Assembly (NCBI GenBank): GCA_015039365.1
Contig: WION01000210.1
Location: 30,416 to 94,415, forward strand
Direction: 5' to 3'
DNA length: 64,000 bases
Source: Amanita rubescens
Lineage: Eukaryota; Basidiomycota; Agaricomycetes; Agaricales; Amanitaceae
Shown: positions 42,674-50,819 of the stretch, in pieces
Numbering within the stretch: position 1 is the first letter of the stretch
Layout: every line of letters begins with the position of its first letter
Position numbers and translations under genes: made by a program
The notes under the pieces: generated by a model
The model's input: only the letters and a program-made list of their open reading frames with translations
Told to the model about the DNA's origin: nothing
The model's database searches: none

Positions 42674-44377
42674 CTAGGTATCGAGGTTGTGGCGGGCGTC
42701 TTCATCGTCGTAAGGATGATAGCCGGCTGAGTTGTCGACGAAGACGTCGAAGTCATTCGTCCTGGTTCCATCCTCCTGCGTTCCAGTCGGTGGGCGTGTC
42801 CGTATACGTTTGGACGAGTTCTTCGTTGTTGGCCTCAAGCGAGTTGAGGAGTTTGTGGAGAACCTTGAGACGTCGGTTCTCTTCTTTGAGGAGCTTGATG
42901 ATGCGCTCCTTGGATTCGTCGTCGGGACGAGGGACTGTTGGCGGTAGGGATGTGGCGGCAAAGAGCCGGACGTGGGACTGGTAGTGAAGGAAATCCGAGA
43001 TTTCCTGGTGGATGCGGGCGAGGCGTTCTCGACCGTCGAAAGCGCCGATGTTAAAGGCGGAGGGGGTGGAGGCCGATGCGGCGTTGGAGATGGTGGGGGT
43101 CTGTTGGGTCTGTTCTGCGTTCCCTTCCATAGTCGATAAAGGTTGTGTTGGGGAATGAGTGAGCGTCCGAGGTTCTTAAATCTTTCAGCGGTCTGGGTGA
43201 CAGGCGTGGAAGGTATAAGGTTCTGATGGAGATCTAATTCCATCATGACGTGGGCAACTTCTTCATAAGCGTTGTGAGAGAGTTGCTGCGGTTTAGCTCC
43301 TTTGGTAAACAGATCTTCTGTCCATGCAGTAGTCCGTCTAGAAGATTCAGCGATCTCCTTGATTCGATCTGCCAGATCAGCTAAGGCGATTGCTCCGATC
43401 TCGGTTCGGTTCGTAAGTTCCAAGATATGCTGTGCATCTGGTGCGATCCTGTGAGGGTCAAAGCTGTGATGGATGGCGACGAGATCGTTTGGGTCGTCAT
43501 TAAGGATGAATGGAGGGTGTGCTTCATTCCTGACGTCTAGGATTGCTTGTTCGTAGAAGCGTTCTACGTCAGCAGTGAGGATTCGACGTAAGAGGTCGAT
43601 TCCAAATTGGTGGATGGTGCATCCATGAGAGAGTTTGGTGTACCATTCCATACGATCTAAGTTGGTCCAGATTTCTATAAGATCTGCGCAGTGATAGTTG
43701 TATCGTTCTCGAGCGTTGACGATGATTGCCTTGGCGAGTCTTGCGTCTGAGAGAATGCGCCAGAGTCTGGTAAGTCGTTCCAGTTCCTGAGAATTGATTG
43801 ACAGGCCGGAAAGTCTTTTAATGTCGTCAATAGTCTTTCGCATAAGAGCTGAGCTGTTATAGTCTGCGAATGTTGTAAAGATCGTCTGAGGTTCAGAGGG
43901 AGTGATGTCTGCCATGATCCGACGACCGCTAGGGCTAGTTGGGTTGTTATCATCGCTTCTGTTGCGGAGATCGCCAGTTGATTCCTTGTCGAATTCGGCA
44001 AAAGAGTCGGGGTTATGATATACCTTTCGCATGTTATCAAGTATTTTCCTAGCTCTCCTTGTATCTTCATTATGTCTTCCGTTACTTTGATCTTCTGTGG
44101 TATCGTGAGGACTCGTAGCTCGGCTTGTTCTGGGTGAATCATCAGATCGATTCTCTTTGTCAGAATCTGAAGCGCTGTGATAAGGAACGAGACGTGGTTT
44201 ATTGGATTCGGTGATCGTTGTCCTTCTGCTAGCATCCTGATTACTGGATGTATCGGGGGATTCGATGGTGGTGGTGGTGTTATCGTCGTTGTCTGGGTAA
44301 AGACTGAGTATATGGGCGGTTCCGGTGATGGTGTTGGCGAGATTGTCGGCGAGGTTCTCGTTGATTCCATGATTCAT
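42674..44377 (-). CDS. gypsy-A ORF-X, long frame (567 aa), accessory protein after pol
   Basis: The frame lies between integrase (ends 44418) and the 3' LTR, the position of env or accessory genes. The first third is Ser/Thr/Asp-rich and probably disordered. The middle is helical (LTRLWRILSDARLAKAIIVN, DLIEIWTNLDRMEWYTKL). It shares order and residues with gypsy-B ORF-X: RIWTLFTSW and LNRYVCPDLMALI, then STPVTQTAERFKNLGRSLIP against HTPVIATLERIRVLNDRLNP. The last residues PYDDEDARHNLDT resemble YDSDAEHNCDT of gypsy-B. There is no signal peptide or clear membrane span, so it is not an obvious envelope protein. Function unknown. The N-terminal homology to gypsy-B lies in another frame (43675-44370). 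Confidence 0.65.
   Translation of the reverse strand: MNHGINENLADNLANTITGTAHILSLYPDNDDNTTTTIESPDTSSNQDASRRTTITESNKPRLVPYHSASDSDKENRSDDSPRTSRATSPHDTTEDQSNGRHNEDTRRARKILDNMRKVYHNPDSFAEFDKESTGDLRNRSDDNNPTSPSGRRIMADITPSEPQTIFTTFADYNSSALMRKTIDDIKRLSGLSINSQELERLTRLWRILSDARLAKAIIVNARERYNYHCADLIEIWTNLDRMEWYTKLSHGCTIHQFGIDLLRRILTADVERFYEQAILDVRNEAHPPFILNDDPNDLVAIHHSFDPHRIAPDAQHILELTNRTEIGAIALADLADRIKEIAESSRRTTAWTEDLFTKGAKPQQLSHNAYEEVAHVMMELDLHQNLIPSTPVTQTAERFKNLGRSLIPQHNLYRLWKGTQNRPNRPPPSPTPHRPPPPPPLTSALSTVENASPASTRKSRISFTTSPTSGSLPPHPYRQQSLVPTTNPRSASSSSSKKRTDVSRFSTNSSTRLRPTTKNSSKRIRTRPPTGTQEDGTRTNDFDVFVDNSAGYHPYDDEDARHNLDT
42753..43130 (-). CDS. gypsy-A small overlapping frame (125 aa) with coiled coil
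   Basis: Starts with ATG at 43130 inside ORF-X, in another frame. It encodes an Ala/Ser/Thr-rich N-terminus and then a heptad-like helix (SKERIIKLLKEENRRLKVLH, KLLNSLEANNEELV) ending in DWNAGGWNQDE. The composition looks more like a real protein than the Pro/Ser/Arg-rich text of the long frame at the same place. I found no counterpart in gypsy-B. It may be a genuine overlapping gene or chance. Confidence 0.35.
   Translation of the reverse strand: MEGNAEQTQQTPTISNAASASTPSAFNIGAFDGRERLARIHQEISDFLHYQSHVRLFAATSLPPTVPRPDDESKERIIKLLKEENRRLKVLHKLLNSLEANNEELVQTYTDTPTDWNAGGWNQDE
43675..44370 (-). CDS. gypsy-A ORF-X N-terminal frame (231 aa), overlapping
   Basis: Starts MESTRTSPTISPTPSPEPP at 44370, one frame off the 567-aa frame that starts at 44377. 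Gypsy-B ORF-X also starts MESQQ followed by a Ser/Pro-rich stretch. The helical text here (PEQAELRVLTIPQKI, ISATEAMITTQLALAVV) parallels PEMQEMVAQVFATRD and RTVAATNAATAAANAV of gypsy-B. The N-terminal half of the accessory protein is thus in this frame and the C-terminal half in the other. Either an indel or a translational frameshift joins them. Both frames stay open over 225 codons. Confidence 0.5.
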   Translation of the reverse strand: MESTRTSPTISPTPSPEPPIYSVFTQTTTITPPPPSNPPIHPVIRMLAEGQRSPNPINHVSFLITALQILTKRIDLMIHPEQAELRVLTIPQKIKVTEDIMKIQGELGKYLITCERYIITPTLLPNSTRNQLAISATEAMITTQLALAVVGSWQTSLPLNLRRSLQHSQTITAQLLCERLLTTLKDFPACQSILRNWNDLPDSGAFSQTQDSPRQSSSTLENDTTITAQIL

Positions 44378-44417
44378 AGGTAGTTTCTGGGCGTTTGTAG
44401 GTGTAATCTTTGCTCAT

Positions 44418-45851
44418 TCAGAGTTTCCTACGTTTCTTATATTCGTCAAGGATATCCTCGGCGTTTGACAAGTTCCTTTGGGGTTCCCAAGTGTTTTCGC
44501 TTGTATCATAGCCTTTCCATTTGACGAGAAACTGTAATTGACGTCCGATCTTTCGGTGTGCGAGAATAGCTTCTATTTCGTATTCTTCTGATCCTTCTAT
44601 TAGATCGGGTGGTGGACGTGTGTCGTTAGGTCCATGGAATTCTGTTTCTTTAAATGGTGATAGTAGACATGCGTGGAAAACGCTGTGTATCTTCCATTGT
44701 TTTGGTAAGTCTAGTTGATAGGTGACAGGTCCTAAGACTTTCTTTATTTTGAAGGGTCCTTCTCGTTTAGGTGCGAGTTTTCGTGATTGATAAGGAATGC
44801 GTAGGTTCTTTGAATCTAGCCAAACCTTTTCTCCTTCTTTGAACGGTTTAGAGTGTTTCATCGTTCGTTGTGCCATTTTGAGGCGTGCAAGGTCGTGTGC
44901 TGCCAGAGCTTCTTCTCTTGCTTTGATCAGGAGTCTGATGCGTTCGTCTGCTACAGGGGTAGCTGATTGTTCTGTAACCTGGGGTAGCGCCACAGGGTTA
45001 GATCCATACATGAGATAGAACGGTGATTGTTTCAGTTCTTCATGTGTTCTAGAATTATGAGCGAATTGTGCGATAGGAAGTATCTTGTTCCATTTGTCTG
45101 GTTCATAAGCACAGAATATGCGGAGGTATACTTCAAGTACGGCGTTATAGCGTTCCGTTTGTCCATCTGTTTGAGGGTGAAAGGCGGTGCTCATCTTGTG
45201 TTTGATCTGAAGTGCGCTAGTTATCCCTTTGAAGACTTTTGCTGCGAATTGCGGTCCTCTGTCAGATATCATAATGTCTGGTAATCCGAAGTTCTTGAAA
45301 ACTTCTTTGATGTAGAGGTCGGCGGTTTCGGCTGATGTAATAGTTTTATTACAGGGACATAGAATTACTCCCTTTGAAAGTCCTTGGTCGACCACGACAA
45401 AGATAGAATCAAAACCGTCACTGGGTGGTAGATCGGTGATGAAATCCATGGTAATCTGTTGAAATGGTCGGTGTGCATGGGATTTAATCAGCATCAGGGG
45501 TGCGGCGGTAGGGTGTGTATTAGGTTTCATCTGTTGACAGGTAAGACATCCGTCGATGAAACTCTTGGTTAGCGTTGTCATTCGAGGCCACCAATAGTGT
45601 TCCCTTAGTAGGCTAAGTGTTTTGAAGAATCCAGGGTGTCCTGCACTCGGTGCTTCGTGATATTCTTTAATAATAGATCGGCGAAGGTCGGAGTCCATTG
45701 GAACGTATGCTTTGTTTTTGAATAGGATGATTCCATCATCTTCGGTCCAATCGGTGATTGCTGTGCGGAGGGGCGCTGTTCCTTTCTCCTTTAAGCATCT
45801 TCTAATAGTTTCAGCAAACTCATCGGTTTGAGTTGCGTTCTTTACTTGATC
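44418..45851 (-). CDS. gypsy-A Pol, integrase and chromodomain part
   Basis: Same frame as the RT part, separated from it by a single TGA. The first in-frame Met is at 45698. Zinc-binding region: HEAPSAGHPGFF and CLTCQQMK. Catalytic core: MDFITDLPP (first Asp), ISDRGPQF (second Asp) and TDGQTERYN, with exactly 35 residues between the second Asp and the Glu. The GPF/Y region reads KREGPFKIKKVLGPVTYQLD. The C-terminal chromodomain reads YEIEAILAHRKIGRQLQFLV, then KWKGYDTSENTWEP. All catalytic residues are present. The protein inserts element cDNA and the chromodomain probably targets heterochromatin. Confidence 0.92.
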   Translation of the reverse strand, partial: DQVKNATQTDEFAETIRRCLKEKGTAPLRTAITDWTEDDGIILFKNKAYVPMDSDLRRSIIKEYHEAPSAGHPGFFKTLSLLREHYWWPRMTTLTKSFIDGCLTCQQMKPNTHPTAAPLMLIKSHAHRPFQQITMDFITDLPPSDGFDSIFVVVDQGLSKGVILCPCNKTITSAETADLYIKEVFKNFGLPDIMISDRGPQFAAKVFKGITSALQIKHKMSTAFHPQTDGQTERYNAVLEVYLRIFCAYEPDKWNKILPIAQFAHNSRTHEELKQSPFYLMYGSNPVALPQVTEQSATPVADERIRLLIKAREEALAAHDLARLKMAQRTMKHSKPFKEGEKVWLDSKNLRIPYQSRKLAPKREGPFKIKKVLGPVTYQLDLPKQWKIHSVFHACLLSPFKETEFHGPNDTRPPPDLIEGSEEYEIEAILAHRKIGRQLQFLVKWKGYDTSENTWEPQRNLSNAEDILDEYKKRRKL

Positions 45852-48041
45852 TCAGAGATCTTCGGCGATGACTTGAATGAATAATGAGTCAGGGAGCATT
45901 GTGACTGTTTCGTCATCTTCTTCTCCGTTAGTGTGATCAGGTCGGCGGGATAAGGCATCCGCTTGAGTTAGTTTTGCTCCAGGAACGTGAATTAGTTGGT
46001 AATTATATCTTGAGAGATTATTCCACCATCTTGCTTGTCTAGCTGTGAGACGTTGTGGTGCGCGGTAATAGGTTAAGTTTTTGTGATCGCAGTGTATAGT
46101 GAGTGTGTGTTCTGCTCCAAGTAGTAGGTATTTCCATTCGTCAAGTGCGTAAATTATGGCAAAGAGCTCTCGGTCGTAGATTTGCCAATTTCGTTCAGTG
46201 GGCGTAAGTGCGTGTGAGAGATATCCACAAGGGTGTAAGTCTCCGTTTTCGTCTTTCTGCATTAAGGCGGCTCCGACAGCCCATTTAGATGCATCCGTTT
46301 CGAGTATGAAGGGTAGGTTGACATCTGGCATCTTTAGTACTGGTGCTGTTACGAAACTTTCCTTTAATGAGTCGAAGGCGACTCTACACTCTAGTGTCCA
46401 TTCCCATATCTTGTTTTTCTTTGTTAAGTCGTGAAGGGGTCGTGCAAGGTGCGCGAATCCGGATATGAAACGTCTGTAGTAATTTCCAAATCCAAGAAAC
46501 GAGCGTACTTGTTTAACTGTTGTCGGAGGGGGCCAGTCTCTGATTCCAGCGAGTTTTATTGGATCCATTTTTATCGTGTCTTTTGTGATTATCATGCCTA
46601 AGAAGTCTACTTCTTCGGCGGCAAATTTGCATTTTTCAAGTTTCAGGTAAAGATCGTGTTCTTTCAGTTTTGCGAGTACTAGCTTTGTTCTTTTCTCGAG
46701 TTCTTGTTTGTTGCGCGTGTGTATCAAGATGTCATCCATGTAAATGGCGATCCATCCTTCGTTCATGAAGTCCCTGAAGTAATCGTCCATCATTGCTTGA
46801 AATGTTGCGGGTGAATTGCGTAATCCAAAGAACATAACTGTTGGTTCGAATAGTCCTTTATTCGTGATAAATGCGGCTTTCCATTCGTCTCCTTCTTTGA
46901 TACGAACATTGTTGTATCCCCATCTGATGTCTAGTTTCGTAAAGTATTGCGATCCTTTAAGTTGTAGCATCAGATCGGATATGAGTGGTAAGGGGTAAGA
47001 GTTTGGTTTCGTGTGTTCGTTCAAGTATCGGTAATCTTGGCAGGGTCTGAGTGTTTTGCTATCCTTCTTTTCGACATAAAAGAATGGCGCTGCCTGTGGA
47101 GATTTGGATGGTCGTATATATCCTTTAGTTAATTGTTCTTTGATCCATTCGTCAAGCGTGTTTTGTTGTAATGGTGATATTGGGTAGATCTTCCCTTTCT
47201 TTGGTATAAAATCTTCGCGAAGTTCAATTGCGTGATCCCATGATCTGCGGTCCGGGAATCGTTCTGACGCTTGTTTTTCAAATATCTCTTTCCATTCGAG
47301 ATACTCAGGAGGTAGCGTGATTTCCTTCTGATCGGTGTTGTACTTATGTTCCATTTGTTGAGCTGGTGAATAGCGATTAATCGTGATCTCGTCATAATCT
47401 TCTTCAGTCCATCTTCCTATGTCTTCAAATGGTGGTTTCCAACTTAGACTCTTCTCTTCTGGTCCTTTGTGTGACAACAAATACCGAATTACGACGTCTT
47501 CTTCCCATTTAGGCATTGCTTCTTCATCGAGTCGATGCAAGATGCTCCGTATTGATGCCTTCCATTCGTCTTCTTTGGAGTTACGGAACTCCAGAGTTCT
47601 ATTCCTCCAGCTTATAATTGGGTCATGCTTCTCGAGCCACGGAAGCCCCAGTATCAAATTTTGATCGCCAAGTGAAGTGACCAAGAACCATTCAGTCATC
47701 TTCTTTCCATTGATATCGATGGTGATCAAACATTTGTCAGAAATTTCTCCATTCGTATTGTATGTGCCGTCAACGTTCTTGACTCGGATCGGTCTTGCGA
47801 GTTTCTTCTTTCTCCATTTATGCGCGATTGATGAGTTAATAAATAAACCTTCTGCACCGCTGTCGACCAGTGCAGTCATTGATTCAGTGTTGTCTTCGGT
47901 TTCAACTTCGAGGGGAATAGATAATCGATTGCTTGAAATAGAACGTACTATTACAGGTGATATCGAGAGATCGTCCTTTGGAGTTGAATTCAAAGTTATG
48001 GGACAGTCATCCACTGACATGTGTCCCACTGTCAAAAATCC
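45852..48041 (-). CDS. gypsy-A Pol, protease, reverse transcriptase and RNase H part
   Basis: Entered by -1 frameshift from Gag at 48041-48035. Order: aspartic protease (ALVDSGAEGLFINSS), LGLPWLEKHDP, RT with [13 protein letters not shown] (first Asp), FFGLRNSPATFQ and YMDDILIH, then RNase H with [17 protein letters not shown] and [10 protein letters not shown], and the tether GAKLTQADALSRRPDH. All catalytic residues are intact. Translation ends at TGA 45852-45854 after IAEDL. Gypsy-C has CGA at the same codon (63740 region), so this is a CGA-to-TGA change. The downstream integrase stays in frame. Confidence 0.93.
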   Translation of the reverse strand, partial: GFLTVGHMSVDDCPITLNSTPKDDLSISPVIVRSISSNRLSIPLEVETEDNTESMTALVDSGAEGLFINSSIAHKWRKKKLARPIRVKNVDGTYNTNGEISDKCLITIDINGKKMTEWFLVTSLGDQNLILGLPWLEKHDPIISWRNRTLEFRNSKEDEWKASIRSILHRLDEEAMPKWEEDVVIRYLLSHKGPEEKSLSWKPPFEDIGRWTEEDYDEITINRYSPAQQMEHKYNTDQKEITLPPEYLEWKEIFEKQASERFPDRRSWDHAIELREDFIPKKGKIYPISPLQQNTLDEWIKEQLTKGYIRPSKSPQAAPFFYVEKKDSKTLRPCQDYRYLNEHTKPNSYPLPLISDLMLQLKGSQYFTKLDIRWGYNNVRIKEGDEWKAAFITNKGLFEPTVMFFGLRNSPATFQAMMDDYFRDFMNEGWIAIYMDDILIHTRNKQELEKRTKLVLAKLKEHDLYLKLEKCKFAAEEVDFLGMIITKDTIKMDPIKLAGIRDWPPPTTVKQVRSFLGFGNYYRRFISGFAHLARPLHDLTKKNKIWEWTLECRVAFDSLKESFVTAPVLKMPDVNLPFILETDASKWAVGAALMQKDENGDLHPCGYLSHALTPTERNWQIYDRELFAIIYALDEWKYLLLGAEHTLTIHCDHKNLTYYRAPQRLTARQARWWNNLSRYNYQLIHVPGAKLTQADALSRRPDHTNGEEDDETVTMLPDSLFIQVIAEDL

Positions 48042-49783
48042 GGTTTATCTGCGTTGATAAGGAGGTTGATACGTTGATCTGGAGAGAGTTTCTTTAACAT
48101 AGCGCGTATCGTTCTGTCGCTAGTGTTTTCTTCTTCTTCTTCTTCTTGCTGGCTAGACTCTTCGACGTTTTCATAGTTACTGCCATCGTCATCCCTTTCG
48201 GTTGCTCGAATATGACGACCGTGTGCGAATTTCTTTCCTTTCTTTCCATTAAACTTCTTCTTCCCTTTGTAAGATCCTTTGTCCTTCCTCATGGGGCATT
48301 GTCCTGACATGTGGTCCGGTTTATGACATATGAAACAGAGTCCATCACGGATATGTCGGGTTCGTTCATCCTTAGATAACGCGCCAAGAATTATTGCATC
48401 GAGATCCATATCCCATTCGTTTCGAGGGGGTTTGTGTGAAGATGTCCCTCCTCTGTTGGTTGCTAGAATGCCAATACGTGTTTCGGCGTTGTATGCTCTG
48501 AGTGCTCCTTCATACCATTCGTCCAAGGTTTTGGGGTCTCTCATTACGACTGCTCTGTATGTGTTGGCGTCGAGTCCTTGTCTGAACATGTGGGTAGCGG
48601 CACTGCCTGTAATTCCAGCTTTCTTTATAAGTTCTTTGAATAAACCAACGTATTTTGGGATTGAGATTCGTTTTCCTTTCTTGTCTTTGCGTTTCTGAAG
48701 CTGTACTAATTCTGTGTACGCGTTTCCGGGTGAATCTATTTCTTGCCAATTGTTGAGGAATCTGGTTTTGAATCCTGTCCAGTCGTTCCATGTTATTTCC
48801 GTCTTTGCTGCATCGTTAAGATCGTCGTTCTGATTGCGTCTCCAGTTCTCGGCTTTGTCGGTTATCATAGATAACGTCAGTCCGATTTTAAGTCTATCAG
48901 TGTTGATGCGACCTGGATTGAGATCTAGGAATAACTCCATTCGATCTATGAAATCCTGTGCTTGAGATCGCTTTCCCGTGAAGGTAGGGATTTCTCCTAA
49001 GAGACTAGGAGTCGGTTGTATTGCTGGCGTCGTCATTGTAGCTATTGGTGGTTCTGGAGGTGGTGTAGGCGGTTTCTGTGGTGGTACTGGTGGTCCTGGA
49101 CTGGGATCGGGTTTGGGATCGACTTCTATGTACTGAAGTCCTGGGGAACTCGGTTTCTCCTGTTCTGTTTCAAACGGGTTGAAATCGATTGGGCTAAGTA
49201 AGTCTGGAACAGTTTTGTCTTCCGACTCGGAAAGGTCACTGGAACTTTCGAATTGCTGATCGGGGTTTTCGTCACTTGATTCGGTTCCTGATTCGCTTTC
49301 TTGTGTTACTCCAAAAGTTTTACCTTTTGGTGTAGTTTTGACTGCTGCTTTCGGTGTAGAGACTGCGCTTCTGTGCTGTAGGCTTTCGGGCAAGTTATCT
49401 GCGTTTCCTTCTATCCACTTTGGTCCTTTGAAGAAATCGTCCGGTACGAATTCGTATGTGAGTTCTGATTCAGGGCCTGGGTTATATCCTCCCCAACGTT
49501 TGGTATTTTCGTCGAATTCGACTTCAAATCCTAGGAGATAGTATTTGTCGTTGAATCGATGATAGAATGCGTTGTTGGGTGGTCTGTTGGCTCTCTGTGG
49601 TATCCAAAACTCTGATGTTGGTACGAGACTGTGGTCTTTCGAATATTTCCAAAGGTGGTCTTTAGAGTCGTTGTAGATAGCGATGTGATCTAGATAATAA
49701 TGTCCTCTTGTTCCTCTTGTAGCACGATTAGGCGGTGTTCTCTGTTGATCCGAAATTGTTGCAAGCTGACCGGTAACCTACGG
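48032..49783 (-). CDS. gypsy-A Gag
   Basis: The frame ends at TGA 48032-48034. It contains the capsid region (RMELFLDLNPGRINTDRLKI, WRRNQNDD, WNDWTGFKTRFLNNW, FKELIKKAG, MFRQGLD) and one CCHC knuckle (CFICHKPDHMSGQC), then a basic and an acidic tail. It is open upstream to about 49783, with residues homologous to gypsy-B Gag (HYYLDHIAIY; PTSEFWIPQRANRPPNNAFY). That N-terminal extension contains no ATG; the first in-frame Met is well inside (ATMTTP). Initiation is therefore unclear: non-AUG start, or a spliced leader. No internal stop. Confidence 0.88.
48035..48041 (-). promoter_or_regulatory. -1 ribosomal frameshift site, gypsy-A gag/pol
   Basis: G GAT TTT followed at once by the Gag stop TGA. 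The -1 frame is exactly the pol frame (GGA TTT TTG ACA). GGATTTT is a known slippery heptamer type in plant RNA viruses. Confidence 0.75.
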
Positions 49784-49853
49784 GCCGGTTCTCCGGAAGT
49801 TCGATAGTTATCTTGTGTTTCACCAACGAGGTAATACTCGGGTATCGTTTTGA

Positions 49854-49866
49854 TAAGTTCGACTTA
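49854..49866 (-). promoter_or_regulatory. gypsy-A PBS, self-priming type
   Basis: The minus-strand PBS TAAGTCGAACTTA lies two bases inside the 5' LTR. It is perfectly complementary over 13 nt to TAAGTTCGACTTA at 50094-50082 in the LTR, 25-32 nt downstream of the TATA box, where the transcript should begin. Confidence 0.75.
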
Positions 49867-49868
49867 AT

Positions 49869-50386
49869 TGTTATGATCACGTCAATCTCCACCTACGATG
49901 TGTCCACGCTAAGAGCGCTTGACAAAGTAGACTAAGTCCAACGGACAAGTCAAACAATAGGTGAACGAATAAGCTAAGTGATAAGACGACTAGAAGAAGT
50001 CTTATCCTTGAGAGCGATAATGAACGGAGTAGAAACGACGTTCTTTAGGTGAGATAAGATGTGATATTGACAAAGACAAACTAAGTCGAACTTAAGGTTC
50101 GACGTTACAGTACATCGGTTTATATACATGTACAGAAACACAGCCGTATCGTAAGTAGAACAAAGGCGATAGCAAGTATAGGTAAAACAGGAGGCATAGG
50201 GGATGGTACGCGTATGAACAAGGGGTTGGGCATAGGGTAAACGGAATGGGGATCGATAAGGGAACGAGGTAGTCCGTTTGATGAACATAATGAGGATGTG
50301 ACGAAGGGGTAGGCATATACGAAAAAGTAAGCATGTCCGACGTGTCATGTAATCATAATGTAGGAGTCCGTACCGTGTTTGTAACA
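49869..50386 (-). repeat. gypsy-A 5' LTR (518 bp)
   Basis: Promoter LTR in the minus sense. TATATAAA at 50126-50119; predicted RNA start near 50095. Partner of 42107-42624. Confidence 0.95.
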
Positions 50387-50454
50387 TTTAGATTCACTGT
50401 TATGTAGCATTATGTAGTGCAACAGATTTCTGTTGCCATTGTTACAGTGATGAC

Positions 50455-50800
50455 AAGTGAGCAGGGAGTGAGCAGGACTCCACAGGGATTCCTGTCCAGT
50501 CCTTGCAATTTTTACTTACTACTTTTTTGCTTTGAACCAGGAGTGAGCAGGACTCCACAGGGACTCCTGGTCCACTCCTTGTGGGAAGACTCCTGGCTTT
50601 TTTTGGTTTTTTTGCAGTCAATGAGGAGTGAACAAGGAGTGAACAAGGAATCCACAAGGAGTCCTTGTCCATTCCTGGTTGAAAGGTACATTTTGTCAGG
50701 AGTCTACAGGGAGTCCTGAGGAGTCCTGAGGAGTCCAGGAGTCCACAAGGAGTCCACAAGGAGTCCACAAGGAGTCCACAAGGACATGTGGGGGAGTGTA
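50455..50800. repeat. GGAGTCC repeat ending in a polypurine tract
   Basis: Words AGGAGTGAGCAGGACTCC, AAGGAGTCCACAAGGAGTCC and similar, running into ACATGTGGGGGAGTGTAAAGT (written in parts: ACATGTGGGGG, AGTGTAAAGT). Related to 7870-8075 and 37841-38010. Confidence 0.6.
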
Positions 50801-50819
50801 AAGTGTTGCTCATGGGCAC

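Larger units (their letters stand above)
42107..50386 (-). mobile_element. gypsy-A: young full-length chromodomain Ty3/gypsy element (8.3 kb)
   Basis: Two 518-bp LTRs (42107-42624, 49869-50386) and the target duplication TTTAG (42102-42106, 50387-50391). I see one difference between the LTRs (GTACGTGTATG against GTACGCGTATG), so insertion was recent. On the minus strand: 5' LTR with TATA, self-priming PBS, gag, a -1 frameshift site, pol (protease, RT, RNase H, integrase, chromodomain), then additional frames between integrase and the 3' LTR. Only one premature stop breaks pol (45852-45854). It is otherwise a complete element. Confidence 0.95.

Noticed and set aside
42674..44377. An envelope gene in gypsy-A
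   Set aside because: Position fits, but no signal peptide, transmembrane segment or cleavage site is visible, and composition is that of a soluble, partly disordered protein.
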